Below are positions 1-9,787 of a stretch of 64,000 nucleotides of DNA, piece after piece. Positions within the stretch are counted from its first letter, which is position 1. Each line of letters begins with the position of its first letter. The notes under the pieces are model-generated. The model ran no database searches, was not told the origin of the DNA, and saw nothing but the letters and a program-made list of their open reading frames with translations. Where the stretch lies: contig NZ_JASSVM010000003.1 in the NCBI RefSeq assembly GCF_030541005.1, forward strand, positions 434,001 to 498,000, written 5' to 3'. Made by a program: the position numbers and the translations under genes. Source of the stretch: Marinobacter sp. SS5-14b (lineage in GTDB: Bacteria > Pseudomonadota > Gammaproteobacteria > Pseudomonadales > Oleiphilaceae).

Positions 1-1017
1 TTTTTGTGGAAAGAACCGGGTACACCCTGCATTCACCTGCAACAGACCCACGAACTGATCAAGATACTGAGGTTGTTGATTGAACATCACACACCGGATG
101 CCGTGGTGATCACCGAAACCAATGTGCCCAATCGAGAGAACCTGACCTATTTCGGCAATGCCAACGAAGCCCATGCCATCTACAATTTCTCTCTGCCGCC
201 ACTGCTGATCAATACTCTGGTGACCGGCAATTGCCGGCATCTGAAGACCTGGCTGATGAGCATGCCGCCAGCGCAGATGGGCACCACTTATCTGAACTTC
301 ATCGCCTCCCACGATGGCGTTGGGTTGCGGCCGACCGATGGCTTGCTTGACGATGAGGAGAAGCAGCGGCTGATCAACACTCTGGAATCTTTCGGCGGCA
401 AAGTCTCATACCGGCGAACCGCCGATGGCCGGGACCAGCCTTATGAAATGAATATTGCCCTTTGGGACGCCCTGAAAGGCACCGCCGAGGGCGGCGCAGA
501 CCACTTCCAGATGCAGCGATTCCTGTGCGCCCACACCATCATGCTGGCACTGGAAGGCATTCCCGCTTTCTACATTCACAGCTTGCTGGCCACCGAAAAC
601 GACCACGCCCGGGTAGAGCACACCGGTCGCTTCCGCTCCATCAATCGGGGCCAATGGCAATTGGACAGCCTGGAGGCAACTCTGGCGGACCCGCTCAGCC
701 ACCACAGCGCAGCATTCACGGAACTCAAACGCCTGATCGCCATCCGTCGCGCTCAGCCTGCCTTCCACCCCAACGCGACCCAGTTCACTTTGCACCTGGG
801 CTTACAACTGTTTGGCTTCTGGCGCCAGAGCATGCGCCGGGAACAGTCCATCTTCTGCATCCACAACATCAGCGACGAGGTGCAGCAAGTCGCCCTCAGT
901 GACATCAATCTCATCGGCACCGACCAATGGACGGACCTGCTCTCCGGCATGGCCATCGACGACCTGGCCGGGGTTCTCACCCTCAAACCCTACCAAAGCG
1001 TTTGGCTCTCAAACTGA
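1..1017 (+). CDS. GH13_18 glycoside phosphorylase, 3' part (glucosylglycerol/sucrose phosphorylase type)
   Basis: The reading frame is open from base 1, so the start lies outside the window; 338 residues are visible. Visible landmarks are the motif ITETNVPN, whose Glu codon is at 115-117 (expected general acid/base), and ASHDGVG with the His-Asp pair at 310-315 (transition-state stabiliser). Both are typical of the GH13 subfamily 18 phosphorylases. These retaining enzymes split an alpha-glucoside with phosphate to give glucose 1-phosphate. The acceptor (sucrose, sucrose 6-phosphate, glucosylglycerate or glucosylglycerol) cannot be settled from this fragment. Glucosylglycerol phosphorylase is known from Marinobacter, where it would recycle a compatible solute; that assignment is inference. 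The gene stops three bases before a palindromic repeat and looks like the last gene of its operon. Confidence 0.85.
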   Translation, partial: FLWKEPGTPCIHLQQTHELIKILRLLIEHHTPDAVVITETNVPNRENLTYFGNANEAHAIYNFSLPPLLINTLVTGNCRHLKTWLMSMPPAQMGTTYLNFIASHDGVGLRPTDGLLDDEEKQRLINTLESFGGKVSYRRTADGRDQPYEMNIALWDALKGTAEGGADHFQMQRFLCAHTIMLALEGIPAFYIHSLLATENDHARVEHTGRFRSINRGQWQLDSLEATLADPLSHHSAAFTELKRLIAIRRAQPAFHPNATQFTLHLGLQLFGFWRQSMRREQSIFCIHNISDEVQQVALSDINLIGTDQWTDLLSGMAIDDLAGVLTLKPYQSVWLSN

Positions 1018-1020
1018 ATT

Positions 1021-1097
1021 GGGGTCAGACCCGGGGTCTGACCCCGGTGCATTTGGTGGGGTGAAATGTCTTGGGGTCTGACCCCGGGTCTGACCCC
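1021..1097. repeat. REP-like GGGGTC palindromic hairpin, left copy
   Basis: GGGGTCAGACCC at 1021-1032 is followed by GGGGTCTGACCCC at 1033-1045. A central GCATTT...AAATGT arm pair comes next, then GGGGTCTGACCCC at 1073-1085 and GGGTCTGACCCC at 1086-1097. The outer boxes can pair with each other or fold on themselves. The layout matches the copy at 13325-13377 but with each outer box doubled. Elements of this kind are usually mobilised by REP-associated (IS200-like) transposases; none is encoded here. The repeat may also act as a transcription terminator for the phosphorylase gene. Confidence 0.9.
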
Positions 1098-1100
1098 ATG

Positions 1101-1129
1101 TTGAGTTTTGGGGGCGAGGTTTCTATAAT
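1101..1129 (+). promoter_or_regulatory. sigma-70 promoter for the A-B-C block
   Basis: TTGAGT at 1101-1106 and TATAAT at 1124-1129 are separated by 17 bases, close to the sigma-70 ideal. The -10 ends 40 bases before the A1 start codon, and GGAGGGG at 1159-1165 is the ribosome binding site. The promoter begins four bases after the left GGGGTC repeat. Because all later intergenic gaps in the block are under 60 bases, it could drive all six genes as one transcript. Confidence 0.75.
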
Positions 1130-1168
1130 CGCGGCCCATTCGATGTTTGATTGCCCATGGAGGGGTGG

Positions 1169-3616
1169 ATGACGATGCGGAGTCTCGTCGCGTTTTCTTT
1201 TGTTTTGGTGCTTGGTGTTGCCGGTTATTTCTGGTTTTCCAAGAGCACGCTCGCCTTTAGCCCCGATGTGGGCGACGTTCGTTATTTTTCCTTTCAGCAA
1301 ACCACTGACGTTGTCGCGCCTGGCCCTTATGGGCGGAACCGGTCTCGCATGGAGCTTTCCAGCTTGTTGCGAAATGAGGTGTTGAGCTCTGCCGGTGGTG
1401 TTACCCGTCTTGAATCCCGGGCCGCGCAGGCCGTTGTGCGTCAGGACGATAAAATCGTTCTGGATACGGATAATGTGCCGGAGTTCAGTGAGCGGAAGCA
1501 GCTTTTGGTCAAGCTTCTGAAGGCGGGTGTGGTTGATCAGGTTGCCCGTGATGGCCGAGTGTTGGAGTCTGCATACGGGGATCAGGAAGTGTTGGACACC
1601 CTGATTGCCGATAGATACCTGCCTGAAATCCTGAGATTGACCTTGCAGCGCGATATCAGTGTGCTTTCAACTTACCAGCCGGCGTTTCCCGAGGGTGAGT
1701 TGAAAGTAGGTGCCCGCTGGCAAACCGAGACGCGCGAGGTTGCCGGTGAAAGGCTGCCCGCCTTGCAGTATGAAATCAGTCATATGGATGAGCAGTCCGT
1801 TACCCTCAAGTTCCGTTCGATGGACGAGCCAGACTCCGAACAAGGCCGCAGTGGTAAGTCGCCGGTTTACACAGCCTCGGGGTATCTGCAGGTTGAGCGA
1901 AGCTCCGGTTGGCCGCTCAGGGCTTATAGCGAAGTGGCGGCAACTCTGACGGCCGAAGGCCAGGAAGTGGAGGTGTCGACCATTGCCAGGCTCGAACAAG
2001 CGGGTATTGAGCCCGCAATGAACTTCGAAACCCTGAAGTTCCGGGCGGGTTCGGCTTTGCAGGGTTTTGGCATTGATACGGCCAGTCCGGAGTTTACAAC
2101 CTACTATCTGCCGCCTTTTGGGCCATTCACCGCTGAAGAAAGCCTTGAGCGTCTGGATAAGTCCATGCTCTGGTTTGGTTCAGAGTACCTTGATGGCCAC
2201 GCAGGCCTTGAGGTTGACCTGGGGCTTGAAGAGCTCGGGCTTCTCGATTTCCACCCGGTCAGTGCCGTTCGGCTTCTGGATTCTGATGGGCAGGAATTGG
2301 GTAAAGAGATCACTGTCGATAAACGTTACCGTGTGCAGGACGCACTGGTGAACCAGAGTGAAGCGCCCGCCACCCGTTATCCGTTTTTGCTCGATGGGTT
2401 GTCTGACGAACAGCTGCAGGCAATCGGCCGCCTGGAGCTGGATGTGCCGGTCACGTTGCCTGACCAGCTGATTACCGTGCCTTTCCAGCCGGGCGACACT
2501 GAGAAGTTTGTGGAGGAACTGGGCCTGACCCTGACCGTTGATGAGTGGGGCCCGGATCGTTTTCTGTTGCGATTGAGTCGTCCGGAAGGCTATCTGCCGG
2601 GCGATTACCCCCTGCTTAGCACCATCCCGTTGTCCGCAGAGGGTAAACCGCTGGCGGGTTTCAAGATGCGGTTGACTCACGAGTTGTTCGAGGAGCCCCG
2701 AGAGCAGTACCTGGAGGAAGGCGCCAGCACGGACTTCTGGGATGCGCTGGAGCTGTTCGGGGCCAGGCAAGCCCGCCGGATAATGGCCATGCCTCCCCAC
2801 GAGCAGTATGGCGACATGTGGCATGACGTCTCCGCCCCGGAGGGCCACCCTATCGAGGCTGTCATGGTCTACCTCTATACCACCAAAAAAGACACCCGAA
2901 CGTTTGTTGCACCCAGTGCCGTCGAAACCCTGATGGGTGGCGCCGTGGTGGGTGAGCGGACGCTTGACGCCTACTACACACCCAAGTTGGAGTTTACGCC
3001 TCTGAACATTGAGGACGTTGTGCTGCAGGGGGTTGAGGCTGGTTGGTTGAACGTCGCCGCGCCTGAGGGCGAGGTAAATCGTTGTGATGCGGAGCTGGAA
3101 GGTAAGCCAGTCTACCAGGATAGCCCTCTCACCTTTGTGAAGAATGAAGAGAGCGACGAGGCCATCATGATGTTCGGTTCTCGCAATTCTACGGAATACC
3201 CCGGCAGTCATCTGATCTCTGAGCGCGGCCAGAGATTTTTCTACGGGCTTGATGTCGACGTGAAGATCACCTGTGTGACCGATGCGATCGTCGAAACCAT
3301 TCTGGTTCCCGAAAGCGGGCCTGTGAACCTGAAGAAGGCCGGTACAGGCACTCTGGAACTGAGCGACGCGCTGTATCAGGATCTTGTCGCTGTCCAGGAC
3401 CGGTTCAATCTCCGGGAGCTGCCTGTCCTTGCCTTTAATCGCGAAGGCGAGGCCCTTCAGCCGTTAGAGCCTGTCCGTGCCGATGAGGACGAAAACCAGG
3501 CTGCGCCGCGTGGCAGGCAGCTGCGGTTCTGGGGTGAGATCGACACGGTCAAATACCCGACCGGTCTGAAGCGAGAAAGCCGTCTGGAAACGGTGTCATT
3601 TCCGCCTCTGCCTTGA
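1169..3616 (+). CDS. A1: large exported beta-rich protein, family not recognised
   Basis: The ATG at 1169 is chosen because GGAGG lies 5 bases upstream, matching the layout at A2 and A3; a second ATG at 1175 is possible. The product is 815 residues. It opens with a hydrophobic segment (about residues 5-24) that aligns without gaps to the lipoprotein signal of A3 but has Tyr where A3 has the lipobox Cys, so A1 is probably membrane-anchored rather than lipidated. The shared core starts with SPDVGDVRYF. Cys639 and Cys702 bound a module also present in A2 and absent from A3. The C-terminus has the conserved RFWGEID...KYP and FPPLP motifs. The N-terminal third faintly resembles DUF6263-like periplasmic proteins, which is a guess. 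Its position ahead of B1 and C1 suggests all three act together in the envelope. Function unknown. Confidence 0.8.
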   Translation: MTMRSLVAFSFVLVLGVAGYFWFSKSTLAFSPDVGDVRYFSFQQTTDVVAPGPYGRNRSRMELSSLLRNEVLSSAGGVTRLESRAAQAVVRQDDKIVLDTDNVPEFSERKQLLVKLLKAGVVDQVARDGRVLESAYGDQEVLDTLIADRYLPEILRLTLQRDISVLSTYQPAFPEGELKVGARWQTETREVAGERLPALQYEISHMDEQSVTLKFRSMDEPDSEQGRSGKSPVYTASGYLQVERSSGWPLRAYSEVAATLTAEGQEVEVSTIARLEQAGIEPAMNFETLKFRAGSALQGFGIDTASPEFTTYYLPPFGPFTAEESLERLDKSMLWFGSEYLDGHAGLEVDLGLEELGLLDFHPVSAVRLLDSDGQELGKEITVDKRYRVQDALVNQSEAPATRYPFLLDGLSDEQLQAIGRLELDVPVTLPDQLITVPFQPGDTEKFVEELGLTLTVDEWGPDRFLLRLSRPEGYLPGDYPLLSTIPLSAEGKPLAGFKMRLTHELFEEPREQYLEEGASTDFWDALELFGARQARRIMAMPPHEQYGDMWHDVSAPEGHPIEAVMVYLYTTKKDTRTFVAPSAVETLMGGAVVGERTLDAYYTPKLEFTPLNIEDVVLQGVEAGWLNVAAPEGEVNRCDAELEGKPVYQDSPLTFVKNEESDEAIMMFGSRNSTEYPGSHLISERGQRFFYGLDVDVKITCVTDAIVETILVPESGPVNLKKAGTGTLELSDALYQDLVAVQDRFNLRELPVLAFNREGEALQPLEPVRADEDENQAAPRGRQLRFWGEIDTVKYPTGLKRESRLETVSFPPLP

Positions 3617-3646
3617 TGGAACAGGTCTCGCACTCAGGAAGAGATT

Positions 3647-5272
3647 ATGACCAGACTACTGATATTGACTGCATTGTTACTGGCCCCGCTGCTGGCAGAG
3701 GCCACCCAGCGGATATGGTATGAAAAGGGGGGCGACTACTACGATCCCATTAACCCCTGGCACCGAAAGTCGACCTACGTTGATCTGCCTTTACCGCTGA
3801 TCGGCGAGCGCTATCGGGCCGAGTTATACCATGCCAATGGCCAGCTGGCACTTGAGGGCGAATCCCTGACGCCGGAGTTCGACAGGGATAAGTTGATCGG
3901 CACGGTTGTGGAGTACCATCCGAACGGCCAGATTGCGAGCGAGATCACTTACGTTACCCGAAACGAAGTGTGCAACTGTGGCTCCGATCAGATTGTCCGC
4001 CATGGCACCTTCAAGGAATACCACCCGAATGGTCAGTTACACCGGATGGAGAACTACGTCGCCGGTACGCAAGCGGACGGTGAATACACCCGTTACGATG
4101 AAGAGGGCCGGGTGACCTTTCAATACGGGGTGAAGGGCGTGCGTTATCACGGCGCCTATGCCAAGTACGAGGCCGGCCAGCTCATTACCGAAACCCATTA
4201 CGTAAACGGCCGTCGTCATGGCCCATACCGTGAGTTCGATTCGCAGGGGCGGCCATTGAAAGTCGCTACCCTGGTAGACGGTGAGTACCACGGCCTTGTG
4301 GAAACGTACAGAGACGGCATTCTGGTGGAGCAGGAGAACTACCAGGATGGTCAAAAAACAGGGCCCCAGAAACGCTTCTACCCCGATGGCACTCTGTCGA
4401 GGAGCTACACCGCCAGCCAGTTCCGGGGCAAGCCCGAAGGCGAAGACCTGCACTACCGCAAAGACGGAACGCTTTCGCGAAAGCAAGTCACGACACTGGA
4501 TGCCAAGGGTAATGTCGCTGAAGTGATTGAACAGCGATTTGATGAGCAGGGCCGCTTGAAAGAGCTGGATCACAAGGCCGGGGAATGGCAGTTAACGGAA
4601 ACCTATGACAGCGCCGGTAACCTCACCCATCGCCGTGAACAGGACAAGAATGGGCTGCAAGGACTTTTCCTGGCCGATGAATGGTCCGGGTTGGTGCGGG
4701 CACACTACCTTAATGGCAAAGAGCACGGCGCTTATTTCAAAGAAAATCGCGATGGAACTGTTGAAAAAGGTCAGTACCAACAGGGCAGAAAAGACGGTCT
4801 TTGGGTGACTACCGCCAAAGACGGCACCAAAGAAGAAGCCCACTACGCCAACGGTCAGAAGCATGGCACGCTGCAGCGCTATAGCGCGGGCGGTTCGCCC
4901 ACAGAGCTGGTCACATATCACAACGGCGAAAAGCATGGCCCGGCGGATTTCATCGGCCCGAATGGCCGTCGGATTATTGGAAACTTCTATCACGGTGAGC
5001 CAGACGGCGACTATCGGGTGACCACTCTTGATGGCGGTGTTGTTCAACAGGGCCAATTTGTGAAGGGGCAGCCAGAAGGCGTTCATTACCATTTTTCGGA
5101 GTTGGGTCAATTGCGTGAGAAACGCAGCTACCTTGGCGGCCAACCCCACGGGGAGTGGGTAAAAACAGAGCTTGATGGCCGTATACGGGTGGTTAAAACC
5201 TACGAGCAGGGTGAGCTCTTGAGTGAGCGTGAAATTACCCTCAGTGAACTGCCCGCCCCGGGCCTCTATTGA
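3647..5272 (+). CDS. B1: secreted YwqK/MORN_2-type repeat protein
   Basis: 541 residues. Residues 1-19 form a signal peptide (MTRLLILTALLLAPLLAEA) with likely cleavage before TQRIW. The mature protein is almost wholly made of about 20 short repeats of the form Y.NG....G.Y..Y...G.L, the MORN_2 pattern of YwqK proteins. Many units end in NGxxHG, such as NGRRHGPY, NGKEHGAY and NGQKHG. A CNC motif (Cys109, Cys111) in the third repeat is kept in B2. YwqK-like proteins are often annotated as antitoxins of polymorphic toxin systems, but no toxin partner is visible here. The repeats probably make an extended beta-sheet scaffold. AGGAAGAG just upstream serves as ribosome binding site, and A1 ends 30 bases before the start. 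Confidence 0.85.
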   Translation: MTRLLILTALLLAPLLAEATQRIWYEKGGDYYDPINPWHRKSTYVDLPLPLIGERYRAELYHANGQLALEGESLTPEFDRDKLIGTVVEYHPNGQIASEITYVTRNEVCNCGSDQIVRHGTFKEYHPNGQLHRMENYVAGTQADGEYTRYDEEGRVTFQYGVKGVRYHGAYAKYEAGQLITETHYVNGRRHGPYREFDSQGRPLKVATLVDGEYHGLVETYRDGILVEQENYQDGQKTGPQKRFYPDGTLSRSYTASQFRGKPEGEDLHYRKDGTLSRKQVTTLDAKGNVAEVIEQRFDEQGRLKELDHKAGEWQLTETYDSAGNLTHRREQDKNGLQGLFLADEWSGLVRAHYLNGKEHGAYFKENRDGTVEKGQYQQGRKDGLWVTTAKDGTKEEAHYANGQKHGTLQRYSAGGSPTELVTYHNGEKHGPADFIGPNGRRIIGNFYHGEPDGDYRVTTLDGGVVQQGQFVKGQPEGVHYHFSELGQLREKRSYLGGQPHGEWVKTELDGRIRVVKTYEQGELLSEREITLSELPAPGLY

Positions 5273-5330
5273 AGCCGGTTGAACGCCGGGTGTCGTTTCC
5301 GAACAAGGACAGTGAAAGGATAAGAAATTC

Positions 5331-7334
5331 ATGCGTAAAACCTGGATTTTAAGGCTGGCCCTGACTGGATTGCTGGCGTTTGCGAGCGCAGCGCTGGCAA
5401 GCCAGCCTTCAGCAGAAGCTCCAGAACTGGCGCCAACACAGGTGTATACCGATATTGCCCGGGCCGGATCGCGCTTCATCGCGGTAGGCGAACGTGGTGC
5501 GATTCGGGTATCCGATGATAACGGCGAATCCTGGAAGGTGGTGGACTCCGCTGTCGACGTTATGCTGACCGCCGTGGTGTTTGCCTCAGAGCGCGAAGCC
5601 TGGGCCGTCGGACACGGGGCGGTGTTGTTACACTCCGACGATGCCGGTAGTAGCTGGCAGAAGGTCAGTCTCGACGGTGTTGTAGAGCCAGACCAGGTGT
5701 TCATCGACATTGCGTTCGGCAAAGAGGGCGAAGGTTATGTCATCGGGCCGGATGAATGGGTTCTTGCCACCCAGGATGGAGGCAAAACCTGGGCCCGGGA
5801 AATGTTCGGGGCCAGCCCTTATTATCCGGACATGAGTTCGGTTGCTGTTCTGGACAGTGGCCACGTTTTGATTACGTACGGTGGCCTGGAGATTCTGAGG
5901 AAGGCTCCGGGTGACACGACCTGGCAAACGCAGGAAGTCCGGGGTGGATCGATTTTTGGCGTGATGGGCTTGGGTGGCCGCCAGGCGATGGTGTTTGGTG
6001 AGTATGGAGTGGTGCTGGAAAGCAGTGACGCTGGTGAAACCTGGGTTGAGGTGAAAAGCGCGAGCCGCGGTGCCTACTTTGCCGGGCTGAAGCTGGCGGA
6101 TGGCGAGGTGGTGCTGGTTGGAGCTGAAGGTATTATCGCTCGCCGCGCTGTGGGCGCAGATGTGTTCCTCCCGGAGGTGCCCATCCCGGTCGCTGCGCTG
6201 ACGTCGGTGGCGGAGGGTGAGGGCGGCCGTTTAGTGCTAACTGGCGCCCAGGGTGTGGGCTACCAGCAGGATGGCGCTTTTTACTTTGATGGCGCCGGCC
6301 CCGATGGGTACTCGGGGCAACTGGTTGCGCGGTCTTTGCTGTATCGCACCGAGCTTCCAAAGGTGCTTCAGCTTGTTGCCAAACGCTCTTCAAGGTATTC
6401 GCCAGCTGGCGACGATTGGGCCGTTGAATGGGTGGAGGTGGCCTTGCGCGCCGGTTCGTCCGATGCCGACGTTCTTACCCCGGAAGTCTTCAACGATCTT
6501 GGTAAATTCTACGGCCGTGTGGCGGCGTCTCCCGAACTTGAGCGCAGTAATGTGCGGTCGCTATGGGACCCTGAGACTTACAGTTACTTGATGCTACACG
6601 GACCCTACGGTGATTTGACCAGCGTGCCAGTTGTGCATGAGAAGCCGGACTACGATGACGCTGAACGCCCGTATCTTGAGCAGAGGATTGCCCGTGCGGG
6701 TTTGCTGGGAAACGTAATATCGAGCGATTTTGAGACGGTGAATGCCTTCGTCGATATTCCGGGGTACGCCACAGCAGAGGGGGATAACACCCGACGCGCA
6801 ACCGTTCTCTCGGCATTGAAAAGTCTTGGTGTCGAGGCTGGCCGTAACGAGCATTCCTACAAAGTTGCAGCGGTTGAGCTTGCCCGGCTCGAAAGTGCGG
6901 ACCTGGCGCAGAGTCATGATGAAACCGCCACGCCCGATGTTGAGTACGTCTATGTGATCAGCACCGCGAGTTCCGATTCCTCCAGCTGTGGCCGCACAGA
7001 AGATGCGCTTGTTCTTGCCGACGAGCTTGCAGGCTACCTTGCTACCCGAAAGATACCAGGCCCCGCACTCGCGGTGTCGGACCTTGCAAAGCTCAACAGG
7101 ATTGTGCGCCACCGTGGAAACTGGAAGTGGTACAGCACCGATGATTTCGACGACTACGGCGGCAGTGTCTACGGCTATTGGGAGGTAGATTATTGCGTGA
7201 ATCCCCTGGTGGTGGTGTTCGGGAAACACGGTGCGGGTGACCAGCAGGACCACCTGAAGGAGATGCTCGAGCAGTTTGGCAAAGCGGGTGAATTGGAACT
7301 TTCCACCTTCAGGGTGACACGTACAGCACTGTAG
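5331..7334 (+). CDS. C1: Ycf48/BNR propeller joined to an RND-porter-like domain
   Basis: 667 residues with an N-terminal signal peptide (about 1-23, ending SAALA). Residues about 30-320 carry repeated blades of the Ycf48/BNR type, for example AVGERGAIRVSDDNGESW and AVGHGAVLLHSDDAGSSW. The segment from about 345 to 520 contains DVLTPEVFNDL, VRSLWDPETY and a GLLGNVISSDF motif. These resemble the periplasmic porter domain of MMPL/RND exporters (TPEFF, VxSL, GxLVSxDxxA), but no membrane helices follow. The last 120 residues hold Cys553 and Cys622, both kept in C2, and may form a disulfide. In many gammaproteobacteria Ycf48-like proteins are encoded beside MMPL exporters, which fits this reading. 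AAGGA precedes the ATG. Confidence 0.75.
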   Translation: MRKTWILRLALTGLLAFASAALASQPSAEAPELAPTQVYTDIARAGSRFIAVGERGAIRVSDDNGESWKVVDSAVDVMLTAVVFASEREAWAVGHGAVLLHSDDAGSSWQKVSLDGVVEPDQVFIDIAFGKEGEGYVIGPDEWVLATQDGGKTWAREMFGASPYYPDMSSVAVLDSGHVLITYGGLEILRKAPGDTTWQTQEVRGGSIFGVMGLGGRQAMVFGEYGVVLESSDAGETWVEVKSASRGAYFAGLKLADGEVVLVGAEGIIARRAVGADVFLPEVPIPVAALTSVAEGEGGRLVLTGAQGVGYQQDGAFYFDGAGPDGYSGQLVARSLLYRTELPKVLQLVAKRSSRYSPAGDDWAVEWVEVALRAGSSDADVLTPEVFNDLGKFYGRVAASPELERSNVRSLWDPETYSYLMLHGPYGDLTSVPVVHEKPDYDDAERPYLEQRIARAGLLGNVISSDFETVNAFVDIPGYATAEGDNTRRATVLSALKSLGVEAGRNEHSYKVAAVELARLESADLAQSHDETATPDVEYVYVISTASSDSSSCGRTEDALVLADELAGYLATRKIPGPALAVSDLAKLNRIVRHRGNWKWYSTDDFDDYGGSVYGYWEVDYCVNPLVVVFGKHGAGDQQDHLKEMLEQFGKAGELELSTFRVTRTAL

Positions 7335-7393
7335 TCCTGGAAGCCTCCGGCTCCAGGTGAAGATTAATGAATGGATTCCCAGGGAGGGGACGA

Positions 7394-9769
7394 ATGCGAG
7401 CTCTTGTTGTGTGTAGCCTGATTCTGTTGGTCGGCGCTGCAACGTACTTTGTTTATCCACGTGAGGAGCTCTCGTTCCGTCCCTCCGAGGGGGACGTTCG
7501 GTACTTTAATGTGGCGGAGCGAGTTGAATACTGGGACGGGGAGAAACGCCTGGCGCCCCTGAGCAAACTGGTTATGAACAGTCTTCTCCGGACCGATGTC
7601 CAGGTTCCGGAAGACGGAGGCTCGGAGATTCGCTCCCGTGCCCTTCGGACCAGATTCTTCTGGCACGGCCGCGAACTCTTCAACACTAATGGTGGCGTGG
7701 CCTACGGTGCAGGCGCCAATGCGATGGAGGGCCTGGCGACTTCAGGTGTTGTGCAGCGGGTGTCTGAAAGCGGCAGGTTGGTGCAAAGCACCTACGCGGA
7801 CCCGCGCCTGGCTTCGATTTTGAGGTCCGAGCGCAGTGATGAGGATGTGGCGCGAAAAATGTTGCATCGTGGCCTCAGTATCTCAGCGCCTTATCTGGTT
7901 GACCTGGCTGGCAGTAAACCACACACGGGCGCAAGCTGGACCACCCCGCCGCAACAGGTGGCGGGCGTGACGATGCCTGAGTTGCGGTATGAGGTCAGCT
8001 ATGTCGACGAAGATTCGGTAACGCTCAAGTTCCGGACGCGCGAGGGTGACGCCGAAGGGGCGCGAAGCGTTGAGGGCTATCTCGAGCTTGAACGGCACAG
8101 TGGCTGGCCCCTGAGGGCCGGGGCAACGTTTACCGAGGATGCCGAACTGGATGGCGAACCGGTGACCCAGATCAGTCGAATCACCCTTGAGCAAACCGGA
8201 ATTACCCCGGTAACCCATCTTGACCGTATCCGGTTTAATGCAGAACGCGCGATGTCTTCCTATGAGTTGAAGACGGATACCGAATTATTTCAGAACTATT
8301 TCCTGCCGCCTTTTGGTCAACACACACCGCAGGAGTCTTTAGCCTGGTTGGATAGAACGTTGCTTTGGTTTGGCCCGGCACAATCGGGCGAGAAGTATGG
8401 TTTGAACTACCAATCTCACGGTTTGGACTTATCCAGTGCTGAGTTTCATGCGCCAATGGCGGTGCGTTTGCTTGATGAAGAGGGCAAACCGGTTTCGGAG
8501 GAAGTACAGGTCAATCCGTGGTTCCTGTCGAGCGCCTGGAATGAATCATTGCTTTCAACGGGCTCCGGACTGCGGCCCTTTTTGAGTGACGGCCTGACCC
8601 GTGAGCAGCTGGAACTCGTCGATCGGGTAGAGGTGGATCTGAGCGTTACCGCCCCGGATACACTGTATACCCTGACTTTAAATCGTGGGGACACCGAGCA
8701 CCATGTGGCCGAAGCCGGAGTCACCCTGACCGTTGATTCCTGGTCGCACGACCGGGCGCTTGTCCGAATGAGCCGGGATGAAGGCTTTCTGCCCCAGGAC
8801 CAGCCATTGGTCAGTGTGGTGCCCCTTGACCGTAATGGAGAGCCGGTTGCTGCCTTTACTCCGAGAACAAGTCACTCTCTTGTTGAACCACTGAGGGAAG
8901 CCTTGCTCAAGGACTATGATTACGCCTCGCCCAGCCTGTTGTCAGAACCGTTCGCCGACCAGGTAGCCACAGCGATTCTGGCGAAGCCGCTTCGGGAGCG
9001 CCGTGGCGAGATGCTCTACGAGATCTCAGTGCCGGGAGGTTCCAGTTTTCATGCCCTGACGGTCTACCTTCACAGCACCCGAACGGAAGCCCGAACACTG
9101 GTGGCCCGAAAGGCCGACGCCACTCTCAGTGGCGGGGCGGTCATTGGTGAGCGCTTCCTCAACCGCAAGCATTTGTCAGATTTGCCCTATGTGTCGCTGC
9201 ACCCGGACGATGTATCCATGAGAGGCCTCGCCACGAACTGGCTCAGTGTTGGGTTGCCCGATGGGCTGACTGACCGTTGTGAGCTCTCTGTTGCCGGTGC
9301 ACCGGAATACCAGAGCAGCCCGCTTGATTTCTCTTATCAGAGTTATGGCGAGAGGCAAGGGAGTCTTCTGACAACAAGGCACGGTGTCTCGTTCTTTTAT
9401 GATTTCGCGGTTGACGTGCTGGTGGACTGCGTAACGGAGGTCGAGATGAAAACGTCGGCTCCGGGTTCTGATCCTGAAGTGCGGTGGCTGGATGACAACA
9501 CCGTGGAGGTGTCTGAAGCGCTGCACCAGAATCTTGAATGGGCGCGCAGAGGATTTGGTCTGAGAAGCGAACTTCCGTTCATGGCGTTCAGCAAAGACGG
9601 TTTGGCGCTGGAGCCGCTGACTGACGGTGTGTACGGCCATTTCAGTATGGATGATCAACCTGTGGGCCGTCGTTTCCGGTTCTGGGGTGACGTGGCTGAA
9701 GTGCGGTATCCGGCCCGCGTGCATCGTGAATCCATACAGCTGCCTGTGCAGTTCCCGCCGCTGCCCTGA
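7394..9769 (+). CDS. A2: second copy of the A family, membrane-anchored
   Basis: The ATG at 7394 has GGGAGGGG 5-12 bases upstream, so it is preferred over the in-frame ATG at 7367. The product is 791 residues. The N-terminal hydrophobic stretch (VVCSLILLVGAATYFVY) lines up with A1 and A3, with Tyr at the lipobox Cys position. The FRPSEGDVRYF motif, the LPPFGQHTPQESL segment, the Cys pair (Cys629 and Cys679) and the C-terminal RFWGDV...RYP and FPPLP are all shared with A1. By eye, the two copies differ at more than half of positions in many stretches, so the duplication is old. It follows C1 after 59 bases with no promoter that I can see, suggesting co-transcription from the promoter at 1101-1129. 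Confidence 0.8.
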   Translation: MRALVVCSLILLVGAATYFVYPREELSFRPSEGDVRYFNVAERVEYWDGEKRLAPLSKLVMNSLLRTDVQVPEDGGSEIRSRALRTRFFWHGRELFNTNGGVAYGAGANAMEGLATSGVVQRVSESGRLVQSTYADPRLASILRSERSDEDVARKMLHRGLSISAPYLVDLAGSKPHTGASWTTPPQQVAGVTMPELRYEVSYVDEDSVTLKFRTREGDAEGARSVEGYLELERHSGWPLRAGATFTEDAELDGEPVTQISRITLEQTGITPVTHLDRIRFNAERAMSSYELKTDTELFQNYFLPPFGQHTPQESLAWLDRTLLWFGPAQSGEKYGLNYQSHGLDLSSAEFHAPMAVRLLDEEGKPVSEEVQVNPWFLSSAWNESLLSTGSGLRPFLSDGLTREQLELVDRVEVDLSVTAPDTLYTLTLNRGDTEHHVAEAGVTLTVDSWSHDRALVRMSRDEGFLPQDQPLVSVVPLDRNGEPVAAFTPRTSHSLVEPLREALLKDYDYASPSLLSEPFADQVATAILAKPLRERRGEMLYEISVPGGSSFHALTVYLHSTRTEARTLVARKADATLSGGAVIGERFLNRKHLSDLPYVSLHPDDVSMRGLATNWLSVGLPDGLTDRCELSVAGAPEYQSSPLDFSYQSYGERQGSLLTTRHGVSFFYDFAVDVLVDCVTEVEMKTSAPGSDPEVRWLDDNTVEVSEALHQNLEWARRGFGLRSELPFMAFSKDGLALEPLTDGVYGHFSMDDQPVGRRFRFWGDVAEVRYPARVHRESIQLPVQFPPLP

Positions 9770-9787
9770 TCAGGCCGAACCTTTGTA

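Noticed and set aside
2180..3211. Minus-strand open frame of 343 codons opposite A1
   Set aside because: Composition is that of an antisense shadow and A1 is supported by two paralogues.
4592..5722. Minus-strand open frame of 376 codons across B1 and C1
   Set aside because: It crosses two well-supported genes and has no family features.
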